Assembly: GCA_016187835.1 (NCBI GenBank)
Contig: JACPIY010000024.1
Coordinates: 1-44,570 of the forward strand
Reading direction: 5' to 3'
From: Deltaproteobacteria bacterium
GTDB lineage: Bacteria; Desulfobacterota_D; UBA1144; Nemesobacterales; CSP1-2
DNA length: 44,570 nt
A model generated the notes under the pieces. That model made no database searches. It saw only the letters and a program-made list of their open reading frames with translations, and was not told where the DNA came from. Below are positions 1 through 8,966 of this stretch, piece after piece (the stretch's first letter is position 1; each line of letters begins with the position of its first letter). Both the position numbers and the translations under genes were made by a program.

Positions 1-1635
1 ATCGGTTTTGAAATAATGATTCACAAGATTCATTACGCTGAAGAACTCCCAAGCGTCCAGGCTGGTATTCCTTACGAATTCGAGGCTTTTATGGACCGGA
101 TAGTGGACTTTTCGAATGTAGTCTTCCCTCAGGATGCAAGGAACTGCACAAAGTGCCATATTACCGGAGGCACCCAGAGTGACAACTTCAAAACTGAGCC
201 ATCCAGGGCTGCCTGCGGCGCCTGTCATGACGATGTTAACTTTGTAAGCGGAACAAATCATGGGGGAGGCATACAACTCGATGATAATAATTGCTCCGGT
301 TGTCATCTTCCATCAACTGATGATGAGTTTGACATTTCGGTTGCGGGGGCTCATACAATTCCATTTAAATCGGCACAGCTTGCGGGAGTAAACTTTGAGA
401 TTGTAAAGGTCGAAAGCGCGGAAACAGGATCCTTTAGAGTAAAACCTGGAGAACATCCCAAGGTCACCGTTAATATCACGACCGATCTAGGAGAAACAAT
501 TCCACCTACTGATATGAACTTTTTAAGACTTACCCTTTCTGTAACAACAAAAGAATATTCCGGCCAGGACTATAACGGCGATGGGATAATAGTGTCTGGA
601 GACCCAACAAGCCCATGGACACCTGGTGGAGAGAATTTTATACAGGAAACGGTTAATGTACCTGGGGCAACCGAAGGACCCGATGCATCAGGCAATTTTA
701 CTTATACCTTTAAGGCTATGATACCAAATAATGTGGGTAGTAGCGGTGCCGTGGGGATTGAGGGGTATAAGTGTGCTACTGTTCAGGGAGTAAATCAAAG
801 AAAAGGAGGGATAGCATGTACTCCTCCTCCGAATTCACCAGATCTCAATGGAAATGGTATAGAGGATGTGGGTGAGGTGTTTAACGAGGTCCGTTTTGCT
901 GGACACAATGTAGTTTCTTATTTCCCTATAACCGATGCAGAGGCTATACCGCGGCGGATGGTGGTTGATACCTCTACAAGGTGTATAAACTGCCACGGCG
1001 TATTTTCAAGGGATTTCAGCGTCCATGGTGGCATTAGAAACGATAGTGTATACTGTGCCCTCTGCCATAACCCTTCGCACGACACGTTGAGCCGACAACT
1101 CCCTCCTATTGGAGAGGATTCTCTGACCAATTCCCTTAATTTTAGGGTTTTTATACATAAGATTCATAGAAGTGAGGATTTAACTAAAAAGCCATACCTA
1201 CTTTTTGCCCCACCAGGGGGTACATTCCCCAACCAGTTTGAGAGGGCGACTGATTTTAGCGAGGTTCGCTTCCCTGGTAATGTAGGGGATTGTGAGGCGT
1301 GTCACCTAAGCGGGACAAATATTTTAAACCCAGGAACAGGTGTTTTGGGTGATGACGTATTACCATCTACTACCCACGAGTTCGTAAGGGGATTTAATAC
1401 GAAGACAATTAAGGAAACCTTCTTTACCACACCAGTTATATCGGTTTGTACCTCTTGCCATGACAACCTTGGTGTAAACGAAGATGGCGATGAACTTACA
1501 GGAGAAAACCATCTTGGTGGACCTCAGAAAGAGAGTGCTTGTATAGACTGTCATATCGCTGGCGAACCACTCGGTGTGGAAGAAGTTCATCTTCCTCCTC
1601 TTCCACCAGAGAAAAGAATCATTCGTCCGCAATAG
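1..1635 (+). CDS. OmcA/MtrC-like multiheme c-type cytochrome, 5' end outside window
   Basis: The reading frame is open from base 1, so the N-terminus and signal peptide lie upstream. The visible 544 or so residues carry eight CxxCH motifs (CTKCH, CGACH, CSGCH, CINCH, CALCH, CEACH, CTSCH, CIDCH) in two clusters, separated by a heme-free beta-rich stretch (about residues 115-310) containing Ca-site-like DLNGNG and DYNGDG runs. The repeated IHKIH and RxVDFSxVxFP segments before heme clusters are typical of the OmcA/MtrC decaheme family, so one or two hemes probably lie upstream. Members of the family sit on or in the outer membrane and pass electrons to metals or other extracellular acceptors. 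The following lipoprotein and barrel genes fit such a conduit. Family assignment is firm; substrate is unknown. Confidence 0.88.
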   Translation: MGFEIMIHKIHYAEELPSVQAGIPYEFEAFMDRIVDFSNVVFPQDARNCTKCHITGGTQSDNFKTEPSRAACGACHDDVNFVSGTNHGGGIQLDDNNCSGCHLPSTDDEFDISVAGAHTIPFKSAQLAGVNFEIVKVESAETGSFRVKPGEHPKVTVNITTDLGETIPPTDMNFLRLTLSVTTKEYSGQDYNGDGIIVSGDPTSPWTPGGENFIQETVNVPGATEGPDASGNFTYTFKAMIPNNVGSSGAVGIEGYKCATVQGVNQRKGGIACTPPPNSPDLNGNGIEDVGEVFNEVRFAGHNVVSYFPITDAEAIPRRMVVDTSTRCINCHGVFSRDFSVHGGIRNDSVYCALCHNPSHDTLSRQLPPIGEDSLTNSLNFRVFIHKIHRSEDLTKKPYLLFAPPGGTFPNQFERATDFSEVRFPGNVGDCEACHLSGTNILNPGTGVLGDDVLPSTTHEFVRGFNTKTIKETFFTTPVISVCTSCHDNLGVNEDGDELTGENHLGGPQKESACIDCHIAGEPLGVEEVHLPPLPPEKRIIRPQ

Positions 1636-1652
1636 ACTAAAAGGATGATTAA

Positions 1653-1955
1653 ATGAAGAAGTCCCTGCTCATTGCACTAATTTTCCTACTTCTCGGTTGT
1701 GTAGGCGGTGACGACGAGGGGCAAAATTTCGGGAATATATTTGAAGGCACTGATGGACTGATGCTCAATCAGGAGGAACACCCAGATGGTTGGGGACGTT
1801 CGGAGTGTTTTGCATGTCACCCCATCAACGAGATTCATAGGGAGGATCGCACTGGGACGGGAGTGCTTCCTTTAGAAGACATACAAGAGTTTGTCGAGCA
1901 AGAGGGGCTCGATAGTTGTCCTATATGTCATGGAGATAATGGAGTGATGGAGTAG
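1653..1955 (+). CDS. Small diheme c-type lipoprotein
   Basis: A 100-residue protein with a lipoprotein signal (LIFLLLGC, lipid-attachment Cys at about 16) and two heme motifs, CFACH and CPICH. It begins 17 bp after the large cytochrome, with AAGGATG just upstream. Its stop codon directly abuts the GTG of the next gene, which suggests translational coupling. It is probably a small membrane-anchored electron carrier between the barrel and the large cytochrome. I know no named family for it. Confidence 0.8.
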   Translation: MKKSLLIALIFLLLGCVGGDDEGQNFGNIFEGTDGLMLNQEEHPDGWGRSECFACHPINEIHREDRTGTGVLPLEDIQEFVEQEGLDSCPICHGDNGVME

Positions 1956-3257
1956 GTGAAAAAGGCATCTGTTGCGACGGCGGTTTTTGTCTATCTATTA
2001 GTATCTCTGAATGAAGGGTCAGTATACGGCCAAAGCTATGGCCAGAGTGAGGTAATTTTCCCCCAGACAATGGGCTTGTTTGGGAATTTCTATACTGTAT
2101 TTCAAGCAAATAGTCCATTAATCCGTCCCGACGGAACAAAAAAGAAGATTTCCCCTTTTTACCAGTATCTTGAACTTAACACTGTAAGTCCCGATGCCCA
2201 TGTCTCGCTTAACACCTTTTTGAGAGGAAGGGAGATTTTTAACGGCGAGGACAGAACATTTGATGTCTATAATGCTTTCCTCCAGTTTAACAATACGGCT
2301 AGGTCATTTGAGCTACGCTTGGGAAGGCAAATCATAACAGAGAGTTTTAATTTTTTCTTGCTCGATGGAGGACTCGTTAGGTTCAGCCCCATTGATGGAA
2401 TTCAGTTTGTGGTTTATGGCGGTTATCAGAACGAAGATGCTCAACCGGACCCTGAAGAACCCCTGGAAAGCTCTGCTGTATTTGGCTTTAAACTTAAGTC
2501 TGATAAATTGCTGGGTTCAATAATCTCGGTGGGATATGAATTTTTTAATCCGGATGATTTTTCAACGAGACATTTTATCAATTTTGCTTTTAACCGGGTG
2601 GTTCCTTTTACTAAATATGCGGATATGTACAGTCGGGCCGAGATTGATGTCGGACAGGGAAATTTTGCACTTTTTACCGTTGGGGTTGGAATTACTCCTC
2701 TAAACTCGGTACACCTAAACCTTGAATACGATACTTACAAGCCAGATAAGGAAAGAGACGAATTTCTTGTGGACGCTATTTTTGACCTCTTTTCCATAAG
2801 TCGACTTCACGAGGCCAGAGTTGGAGTTACGTATATACCGACGAGTTACCTTGAAGTTTCATCGAGCTTTTCTTACGCACGATACGATGTCCTAGAAGGT
2901 ACATCAACCAATGGCTTTATAGCGAAGCTGGGACTTTCCTGGGATTTCTGGCGTGAAATTGGTCTTAGGGCATTTCAGGGGTTTTATTTTATCGACGCTC
3001 GTGAAAATGACAGGGCAGTAGGTTTTAATTTTGGAATTTCAGAGGAGATATTAAGAGGGCTAGACCTCCAGTTCTCTTTTGCCTATGCTCACTATGAAAC
3101 AATCACTAATAAAGATGGCAATGCCTTTAGTTACATAATGGGAACTCAGTACCTTTTAACTAGAGACCTGGCGTTAAAGGCGGAAGTAGAGATAAATACC
3201 AATCCAGATTTTGACAAAGATATAAGAACAAATATAGGAGTGAGCTACTATTTCTAA
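1956..3257 (+). CDS. Outer-membrane beta-barrel (porin-like), candidate conduit of a porin-cytochrome complex
   Basis: A 433-residue protein with a signal peptide ending near GSVYGQ, alternating amphipathic beta strands throughout, and a C-terminal strand ending in Phe (GVSYYF), the usual outer-membrane assembly signal. It starts at GTG immediately after the preceding stop codon. It carries no heme motif. Lying between cytochrome genes, it is a good candidate for the barrel that sheathes cytochromes across the outer membrane, as MtrB or OmbB do, although it is much shorter than those proteins (about 700 residues). It could instead be a general porin. Confidence 0.75.
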   Translation: MKKASVATAVFVYLLVSLNEGSVYGQSYGQSEVIFPQTMGLFGNFYTVFQANSPLIRPDGTKKKISPFYQYLELNTVSPDAHVSLNTFLRGREIFNGEDRTFDVYNAFLQFNNTARSFELRLGRQIITESFNFFLLDGGLVRFSPIDGIQFVVYGGYQNEDAQPDPEEPLESSAVFGFKLKSDKLLGSIISVGYEFFNPDDFSTRHFINFAFNRVVPFTKYADMYSRAEIDVGQGNFALFTVGVGITPLNSVHLNLEYDTYKPDKERDEFLVDAIFDLFSISRLHEARVGVTYIPTSYLEVSSSFSYARYDVLEGTSTNGFIAKLGLSWDFWREIGLRAFQGFYFIDARENDRAVGFNFGISEEILRGLDLQFSFAYAHYETITNKDGNAFSYIMGTQYLLTRDLALKAEVEINTNPDFDKDIRTNIGVSYYF

Positions 3258-3885
3258 AAGGCAAATTACCAAAAGCGTTGTTTGTATTATTGCTCTTGTT
3301 TTTACTGCCCTGTATGGATGCCATACAAGGGACGGAGAGACGGAGTGGGGATGGAAATACCAAAAGCTGATTAGACCTCAGGAGATGTTTTCTCATAAGA
3401 TGCATGAGAATGTACTAAAGAAAGAGGGACTTACATGTGTTGCCTGTCATCCTATGGGACTCGAAATTGAAGAGAAAGAAGAAAAGGAGAGGGCTACAAT
3501 CTCAGAGGCAGCCTTTTTACCGGGAAAGGAGACTTGCCATTTCTGTCATTTTAACCCGAAGGTAGGCAGTATTGCGCCCGATAGATGCGGGATATGTCAT
3601 TTCGACTTAGCCAAGATTCAGCCTGCAACCCACAACTTTGACTGGATATCAAAACATGCGGTTTACTCAAAAGCAGATGCCGATAATTGTGAAACCTGCC
3701 ACAGCCCGAGATTCTGTGAAGATTGTCATAAAAGAAGGGATCTTCCGACTCGAAGATTTCATGACCGGAATTTTAGATTTGTTCATCCAATTGAGGCTAG
3801 GGCAAATCCGAGAGCGTGTGGAAACTGTCACGAACTTAAGTCTTTCTGTGTTAAATGTCATACAGAGGGTGGGTATGAAAGATAA
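3250..3885 (+). CDS. Heptaheme c-type cytochrome lipoprotein, apparent ATT start
   Basis: Seven CxxCH motifs (CVACH, CHFCH, CGICH, CETCH, CEDCH, CGNCH, CVKCH). The first canonical start in frame is ATG 3385, but the frame is open back to a stop at 3241-3243, and that stretch encodes a clear lipoprotein signal: ISKRQITK, a hydrophobic VVCIIALVFTAL, then YGC. The stretch has no ATG, GTG or TTG. ATT at 3250 lies nine bases after a good AGGAG (3236-3240) and overlaps the barrel's stop, so I place the start there (211 aa). It is probably the lipid-anchored cytochrome partner of the barrel. The heme protein is certain; the start is inferred. Confidence 0.75.
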   Translation: MSKRQITKSVVCIIALVFTALYGCHTRDGETEWGWKYQKLIRPQEMFSHKMHENVLKKEGLTCVACHPMGLEIEEKEEKERATISEAAFLPGKETCHFCHFNPKVGSIAPDRCGICHFDLAKIQPATHNFDWISKHAVYSKADADNCETCHSPRFCEDCHKRRDLPTRRFHDRNFRFVHPIEARANPRACGNCHELKSFCVKCHTEGGYER

Positions 3886-4414
3886 ATTGATAGGTAAGTG
3901 CATGTTATTAGTAACATTAATAACATTCCTCTTAATTTCTTATTCGATTTCCAAATCCCAAGAAAGTCCTCACTCAGCCATGGAAGCGAATCCTAAGGAT
4001 GAGGAGAATTGTTTTATTTGCCACTCAGAAGTTCCGAAAGAGCAAGAGAAGAAGCCTAACTATCTCCTTAACTCCGAGCTCTCACAGGTCTGTTTGGACT
4101 GTCATTCTGAGACAGAGCATGTAGGTTCAAAGAATCACTTGGATTATATGAATCCAAAGGAGAGTAATCTTCCAGGAGATCAAAACAATAATATTGCCTG
4201 CTTTACCTGCCATGATCCCCATCCACAGGGGGTAATTAAAGATAGAACTGTTTATGAGGCTCACCTTTCAAAACATGAAAGGGATTTTATAAAAGAAGTT
4301 GCTATTCAGGGGAAAGAAACTAGGGTGTCTCTTACAGAAAAAACAAAGGTGCTTCTTCGTCTTCCACTGGAGGAAAATAAGCTCTGTAGATCATGTCATA
4401 TTAAACCAGATTGA
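3875..4414 (+). CDS. Tetraheme periplasmic c-type cytochrome
   Basis: A 179-residue protein starting at ATG 3875, overlapping the end of the previous gene by 11 bp. The frame stays open further upstream, but only that ATG gives a proper signal peptide (MKDKLIGKC, then a hydrophobic LLVTLITFLLIS). Four heme motifs follow (CFICH, CLDCH, CFTCH, CRSCH). The CFTCHDPHPQG segment resembles doubled-CXXCH proteins. It is probably a soluble periplasmic shuttle serving the conduit encoded upstream. It is the last gene of the tightly spaced cluster. Confidence 0.78.
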   Translation: MKDKLIGKCMLLVTLITFLLISYSISKSQESPHSAMEANPKDEENCFICHSEVPKEQEKKPNYLLNSELSQVCLDCHSETEHVGSKNHLDYMNPKESNLPGDQNNNIACFTCHDPHPQGVIKDRTVYEAHLSKHERDFIKEVAIQGKETRVSLTEKTKVLLRLPLEENKLCRSCHIKPD

Positions 4415-4502
4415 CTCATCGTATATTTTTAGATAGGTTTTGAGTCCCAAAAGAGTTTTTGTAAGATTCTAGCCAAGTTGAAGAAAGGAGGATTATAGTA
4501 GG

Positions 4503-5084
4503 ATGAGAAAACTGATTCTAATTTTGGTAACGACTTCTTTATCGGTCATAGGAGGGGTATTAGCTATTATGGCGGAAGTTGGATATTATACGCCACCAAC
4601 ACCTAGCTGGTTTACTGGATCAACTGAAGATAAGGTGGAAAAAATCGGGCTTATTCAGCCCTCTTATGCAGACCTTATGTTGTGGACCGGAATCCGCCTC
4701 GATGAGTTATACGCTTCGGGAATGAGCGGGAAATCGGAATATGCAAAGCATCAAGCAATAAAAATCAGAGAGACTCTGGAAAAGGCAGCGTTGGTTGATC
4801 CCACGAGAAGATCAGCAATAGAAGGGCTTCTTTCTGCGAATTATCCGGGTCTCATAGAAGCAATAGATTCTAAAAATCCAGACCAATTTAAGGCTGCTTT
4901 TGGAAAACTTTATGCAAGTTGCGTTACCTGTCATGTAAACAACGGAATCCCCTTTTATCCGCTAATTCCTACGACATCTATAAGTCCTATAACATCGGGT
5001 TCGTTAGAATTTTTGGAGGAGATCCAGAAGCACCTACGGCAGGAACAGGAAAAAAAGTTGCAGCAGGAACAGAAAAAGAAGTAA
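4503..5084 (+). CDS. Exported monoheme cytochrome, cytochrome c'-like fold suspected
   Basis: A 193-residue protein with an N-terminal signal or anchor, a largely helical body, and a single CVTCH near residue 143. A helical body with the heme motif late in the chain recalls four-helix cytochromes c'. The C-terminal tail is very rich in Gln, Glu and Lys (QEQEKKLQQEQKKK) and probably a charged helix or coiled coil. It starts at ATG after AAGGAGG and follows an 88-bp gap, so it may have its own promoter. Function is unknown. Confidence 0.62.
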   Translation: MRKLILILVTTSLSVIGGVLAIMAEVGYYTPPTPSWFTGSTEDKVEKIGLIQPSYADLMLWTGIRLDELYASGMSGKSEYAKHQAIKIRETLEKAALVDPTRRSAIEGLLSANYPGLIEAIDSKNPDQFKAAFGKLYASCVTCHVNNGIPFYPLIPTTSISPITSGSLEFLEEIQKHLRQEQEKKLQQEQKKK

Positions 5085-5339
5085 CGTAGAAGGCAAAAAG
5101 CGGTTTGGCTACACCGAATAGCGCAGGTAGTGGGTCGGGGTCGAGCGCTATCGATGAAATCAAATGTTCGCAGGGTGCCTGTGCGTTTAAGCCTCACCGA
5201 GACTTATATGGGGTGTGTATGTGAAAAGGAGCGTCCCGTATGTTCGACTAGAACACACGGATATCCCACTTATGTTTCTTTCAATGGAAATGGAACATGG
5301 TTTAGAAACGATAATCCTAGTTAATGAAGGCTAAGTAAA

Positions 5340-6572
5340 GTGGATTTTATGATGCTGTTTCTAGGTGTTTTAGCCAATCTCTTCCTTATAGGAGTCTCGA
5401 CCGAATATCCCAGTGTAAAAAAAGAAGGATACACAGAAAGTCAAACCTGTGGTGCATGCCATACGGTGATATATAAAGAGTGGAAAAATTCTCTACACGC
5501 TTCTTCCATTAGCGATCCTGTTTTTCTCGATGTTTTTAACGAAGTAGAGAAAGAAAAGAAAACCTTTTGTCTTAAATGCCATGCTCCTACTGTAAGAGTT
5601 ACGGGGGATTATGACCTTACCCAGTCTATAACGAAAGAAGGGGTAACATGTGACTTTTGTCACACTGTAAAAAGTGTGGATTTAAATAAAGATGAGCCGT
5701 TTGAATTTGATCTAGGGTTTATAAAAAGAGGTCCATTTGAAAGCGACTTAGAAATAGGTCATAAGAATCTTTACTCTGGAATTCACCTAAAGGCCGAGTT
5801 CTGTGCCGGATGTCATGAGGTTGTAAACGAAAATGAATTTCACGTGATGAGTACCTACAGCGAATGGAAAGAGGGACCTTATGCGGAAAAGGGGATTCAA
5901 TGTCAGAACTGTCATATGCCCGAGGAGTTCGGTACTCCTATCGTTAACCCTGAAATCGCAAAGACCCAACGTAGTGTAACGGCCCATAAATTTCTAGGGG
6001 GACATTCTCAGATAAATATAACTAGGGCTGCATCGCTAACTCAGGTCTTAGATAAAGCCAATAACTCTTTATCCGTTGTAGTCTATGTAACCAACTCAGA
6101 AGCAGGGCATTCCCTACCTACGGGTATTCCCTCACGTAAAGTAATACTTACGGTAAAACTTTTTGACTCAAAGGGAGAGATAATTGGAGAAAAGGAGGTT
6201 GTATATAAGCGAGTTCTTGTTAACAGTGAGGGAAAAGAGATTCCGGATAAGAATATTAAGGATATGTTTCTAAAAGCTGCGGCCCTAAAGAGTGATAATC
6301 GCATTAAACCTAAGGAAACGCGTAGAGAGGAGTTTATCTTTCCTTTCACTAGGGGAATGGGAAAAGTTCTAACAGTGGACTCTGCCTTAAGATACGAATT
6401 TAGTGTCCCTTATCTTGAACCAAATATAATGAGAATGGAAATGGCTCGTGAAATAAAAACAATAAACATCAAGGAAGAAGGGAAAGGTATATGGAAATGG
6501 ATTGTTTCCATCATAGCAGTTTTAGTGCTTTTGTTTATCCTCCAGATAACGTTACGAGCACTAAGGAGGTAA
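5340..6572 (+). CDS. Membrane-anchored pentaheme cytochrome (cytochrome c554-like) of a bc-type complex
   Basis: A 410-residue protein starting at GTG 5340. After an N-terminal hydrophobic segment come five heme motifs in the first half (CGACH, CLKCH, CDFCH, CAGCH, CQNCH). The CGACHTVIYKEWKNSLHA pattern is typical of the cytochrome c554 family. A beta-rich heme-free domain follows (about 220-370), with one C-terminal transmembrane helix (WIVSIIAVLVLLFILQITL) and a basic end. The Rieske gene starts 5 bp after its stop. I infer that it takes electrons from the Rieske protein in place of cytochrome c1 or f. Confidence 0.75.
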   Translation: MDFMMLFLGVLANLFLIGVSTEYPSVKKEGYTESQTCGACHTVIYKEWKNSLHASSISDPVFLDVFNEVEKEKKTFCLKCHAPTVRVTGDYDLTQSITKEGVTCDFCHTVKSVDLNKDEPFEFDLGFIKRGPFESDLEIGHKNLYSGIHLKAEFCAGCHEVVNENEFHVMSTYSEWKEGPYAEKGIQCQNCHMPEEFGTPIVNPEIAKTQRSVTAHKFLGGHSQINITRAASLTQVLDKANNSLSVVVYVTNSEAGHSLPTGIPSRKVILTVKLFDSKGEIIGEKEVVYKRVLVNSEGKEIPDKNIKDMFLKAAALKSDNRIKPKETRREEFIFPFTRGMGKVLTVDSALRYEFSVPYLEPNIMRMEMAREIKTINIKEEGKGIWKWIVSIIAVLVLLFILQITLRALRR

Positions 6573-6577
6573 CTCCG

Positions 6578-7021
6578 GTGGATGAGAAAATCGGAAGAAG
6601 GAATTTCTTTGGGACCTTAATTAATTGGATATTCGGTCTTACAGTGGTGAGTTGGATAGTCCCGATAGTGGCATACCTTTTCCCAAAATCTAAGGGAGAG
6701 GCGGAAAACATATTTATGGATCCTTCGGGTAACCCCATAAGGACATCGGCTGTATTAGGAGAAGGGTCTAAAACAGGGCTTGCTTTCGGAGACGCTACAA
6801 TTGCTATTAATTATAAAGGAGAGCTTAGGGCTTTTTCGGCAGTGTGTACGCACCTTGGTTGTATTGTAAGCTGGAAGAAGGAAGAGGGCATTTTCTTCTG
6901 CCCCTGTCATGCGGGGAAATTCGACCCTAATGGAAACGTTATTTCAGGACCGCCTCCTAAACCGCTTCCCCAGTACAGGGTTAAAGTTGAGGAGGATAAA
7001 ATAAAGCTTTCAAAGGTATAG
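6578..7021 (+). CDS. Rieske iron-sulfur protein of a cytochrome bc/b6f-type complex
   Basis: A 147-residue protein. The frame is open further upstream into the previous gene, but GTG 6578 is preceded by a strong AAGGAGG and gives a proper N-terminus (VDEKIGRRNFFG, Tat-like, then one membrane helix). The [2Fe-2S] ligands are in CTHLGC (about 90-95) and CPCHAG (about 108-113), followed by the GPPPKPLPQY proline loop. It ends one base before the cytochrome b start. Standard role: moves electrons from quinol at the Qo site to a c-type cytochrome. Confidence 0.95.
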   Translation: MDEKIGRRNFFGTLINWIFGLTVVSWIVPIVAYLFPKSKGEAENIFMDPSGNPIRTSAVLGEGSKTGLAFGDATIAINYKGELRAFSAVCTHLGCIVSWKKEEGIFFCPCHAGKFDPNGNVISGPPPKPLPQYRVKVEEDKIKLSKV

Positions 7022-7022
7022 C

Positions 7023-8078
7023 ATGTTAAAGAAAATAATTGATTGGATTGATGAAAGGGTAAAAATTAGAGAGGTTATAGAGAATAACCTTACTGGCTAT
7101 ATGGTTCCAGCCAACCTAAATTTTTGGTACTCTATGGGTGCTGTACTTCTTGCAATGCTTTTTATTCAGTTTGTAACCGGTATTTTGCTTCTTATATATT
7201 ATGTACCCCATGTAGATAAAGCTTTTGGAAGCGTCACCTATATAACAAACGAGGTTCCGTTCGGATGGTTAATAAGAAGGGTTCATGCTATGGCGGCGAA
7301 CATATTTATAGCTGTACTCTTCCTCCACATGTTTAGTACTCTTTTTATGGGGTCTTATAAGAAGCCTAGGGAGCTTCAGTGGATGTCGGGCTGCGTGCTT
7401 TTTGCCCTAGGTCTTCTAGCAGCTCTCTCCGGCTACCTCCTTCCTTGGAGCCAGCTTTCCTACTGGGCTACTACAGTTGCAACAAATACAGTGAGTGCGT
7501 TTCCCTTTATTGGTAATGAGCTTGTAAGGTGGATTAGAGGTGCTGAGAGGGTGGAACAGGCAACTTTAGGTAGATTCTTTGCTTTACATGTTATAGTTGT
7601 ACCATTACTATTTTTGGGGTTAGTTGCAGCACACCTGTTCTTTATAAGGAGAACCGGGATATCCTCTCCTCCAGGAACGAGGAAAGAAGAGTTAAAAAAG
7701 GTTCCCTTCGTGCCCCATTTTGCCTTAGAGGACCTAAAAGTAATATACTTTTTCGTTGGATTTCTTTTTATATTTGTTTTCTTCTATCCAAGGCTTTATT
7801 TTCCCCCTGATGCCCTAAAGCCAGCGGATCCATTTTTTACACCTCCGCATATAAAACCCGAGTGGTACTTTCTTGCAAACTACGAGACGCTAAAGCTCAT
7901 TCCGAGTAAATTTCTGGGGGTCTTTATACAGCTTGCAGTTGCTCTTTTTCTTTTCCTCTTACCTTTAGTTGATACTGGCAGTGAAAGGTATCCTCTAAAG
8001 AGACCTTTTTTTTTAACATTTGCAATTCTTGGGGTTTTAGCCTTCTTAGCGCTTACCATTTTAGGAGAGATTCTCTAG
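7023..8078 (+). CDS. Cytochrome b, b6 and subunit IV fused
   Basis: A 351-residue multi-spanning membrane protein. The two b-heme His pairs are H88/H102 and H189/H204, with the 13 and 14 intervening residues typical of b6-type cytochromes. The N-terminal part continues into a subunit-IV-like part with the Qo-site PEWY motif (about 279-282) and three more helices, so b6 and subunit IV are one chain. It follows the Rieske gene by one base. It oxidises menaquinol or another quinol together with the Rieske protein and the flanking pentaheme cytochromes. Confidence 0.95.
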   Translation: MLKKIIDWIDERVKIREVIENNLTGYMVPANLNFWYSMGAVLLAMLFIQFVTGILLLIYYVPHVDKAFGSVTYITNEVPFGWLIRRVHAMAANIFIAVLFLHMFSTLFMGSYKKPRELQWMSGCVLFALGLLAALSGYLLPWSQLSYWATTVATNTVSAFPFIGNELVRWIRGAERVEQATLGRFFALHVIVVPLLFLGLVAAHLFFIRRTGISSPPGTRKEELKKVPFVPHFALEDLKVIYFFVGFLFIFVFFYPRLYFPPDALKPADPFFTPPHIKPEWYFLANYETLKLIPSKFLGVFIQLAVALFLFLLPLVDTGSERYPLKRPFFLTFAILGVLAFLALTILGEIL

Positions 8079-8094
8079 TGATAGTGAAGGAAGA

Positions 8095-8889
8095 ATGATT
8101 ATTAAGTATCTAATCTCTTTTTCTTTTAGCTTACTTCTTGCTCTTGTTCCTCAGGTTTTTGCCCAAGAGGGGGAGAGCTCTTGTATTTCTTGTCATAGAG
8201 AGCTTGAAGAGGATTTGGCTAAGCCTATTGGGCTTTGGCAAGAAAGCATTCATAAAAAAAATGGTATCTCATGTCACGACTGCCATAGTGGCAATCCCAA
8301 ATTACAGGATATGGACGCGATGAGTCCGGAGGCGGGTTTTGTTGGGGCACCTAAAGAGGAAGACGTTCCTCGGTTCTGTGGTAAGTGCCATGTGGCTGTT
8401 ATGGAAAACTATATGAAGAGCCCTCATTGGCAAACAGAGAAGGAGAGGCATCCTGTTTGCACTACTTGCCATACTGCTCACCATCAGCAAAGAGCGACAA
8501 TCGATCTTATAAACGAAAAGGATTGTTCAAGGTGTCATACATACGAACGGGCAAAAAAGATAAGGTTTGTTATGGAAGGGACGGAAGGGAGTTTAGTTCA
8601 GCTTGATGGAAGAATAGAAAAACTTAGAGGAGAGGGTTTTAATACCCAAAGCCTTGAAGCTGCGCTTTTTGCAAACAGGAACGAGTTTCACCGTTTAACG
8701 CATGTACTTTCAGTAGACTTAATCATAAATAGGACTGGCACAATTAGAGGCGATATTAAAAAAGTCGAGAAGTCTGTAGAGAACGATGAGGCTAGAATTA
8801 AACACAGAAAAATCGGAGGAGCAATTCTTATAGCCTTTCTTTTTATTTCAGCTTTTATGATTCACATATATAGAAAAGCCTTGCCTTAA
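8095..8889 (+). CDS. Pentaheme c-type cytochrome with C-terminal membrane anchor
   Basis: A 264-residue protein with a cleavable-looking signal (LLLALVPQVFAQ), five heme motifs in the first 150 residues (CISCH, CHDCH, CGKCH, CTTCH, CSRCH), a helical region, and a C-terminal transmembrane helix (GGAILIAFLFISAFMIHIY). It lies 16 bp after cytochrome b with AAGGAAG before the ATG. The complex therefore has two multiheme cytochromes and no recognisable c1 or f subunit. It resembles NrfH/NapC-neighbour tetra- and pentahemes but has no N-terminal NapC anchor. Confidence 0.78.
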   Translation: MIIKYLISFSFSLLLALVPQVFAQEGESSCISCHRELEEDLAKPIGLWQESIHKKNGISCHDCHSGNPKLQDMDAMSPEAGFVGAPKEEDVPRFCGKCHVAVMENYMKSPHWQTEKERHPVCTTCHTAHHQQRATIDLINEKDCSRCHTYERAKKIRFVMEGTEGSLVQLDGRIEKLRGEGFNTQSLEAALFANRNEFHRLTHVLSVDLIINRTGTIRGDIKKVEKSVENDEARIKHRKIGGAILIAFLFISAFMIHIYRKALP

Positions 8890-8966
8890 GCCCTATTAAG
8901 GAAAAAGGAATCAATGGTCTTTGTTTACCCCTTTTACTCCATTGTTCCCAATACGCTGCTCCGAGT

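Noticed and set aside
5130-5324. A 64-codon ORF in the gap before the pentaheme gene
   Set aside because: No ribosome site, odd composition (rich in Arg, Cys and Thr) and no recognisable domain. I treat 5085-5339 as non-coding, although its base composition differs slightly from its neighbours.
8890-8966. A bidirectional terminator between the convergent genes
   Set aside because: Only a 5-bp stem (CCTTA and TAAGG) without a T run is visible, too weak to call.
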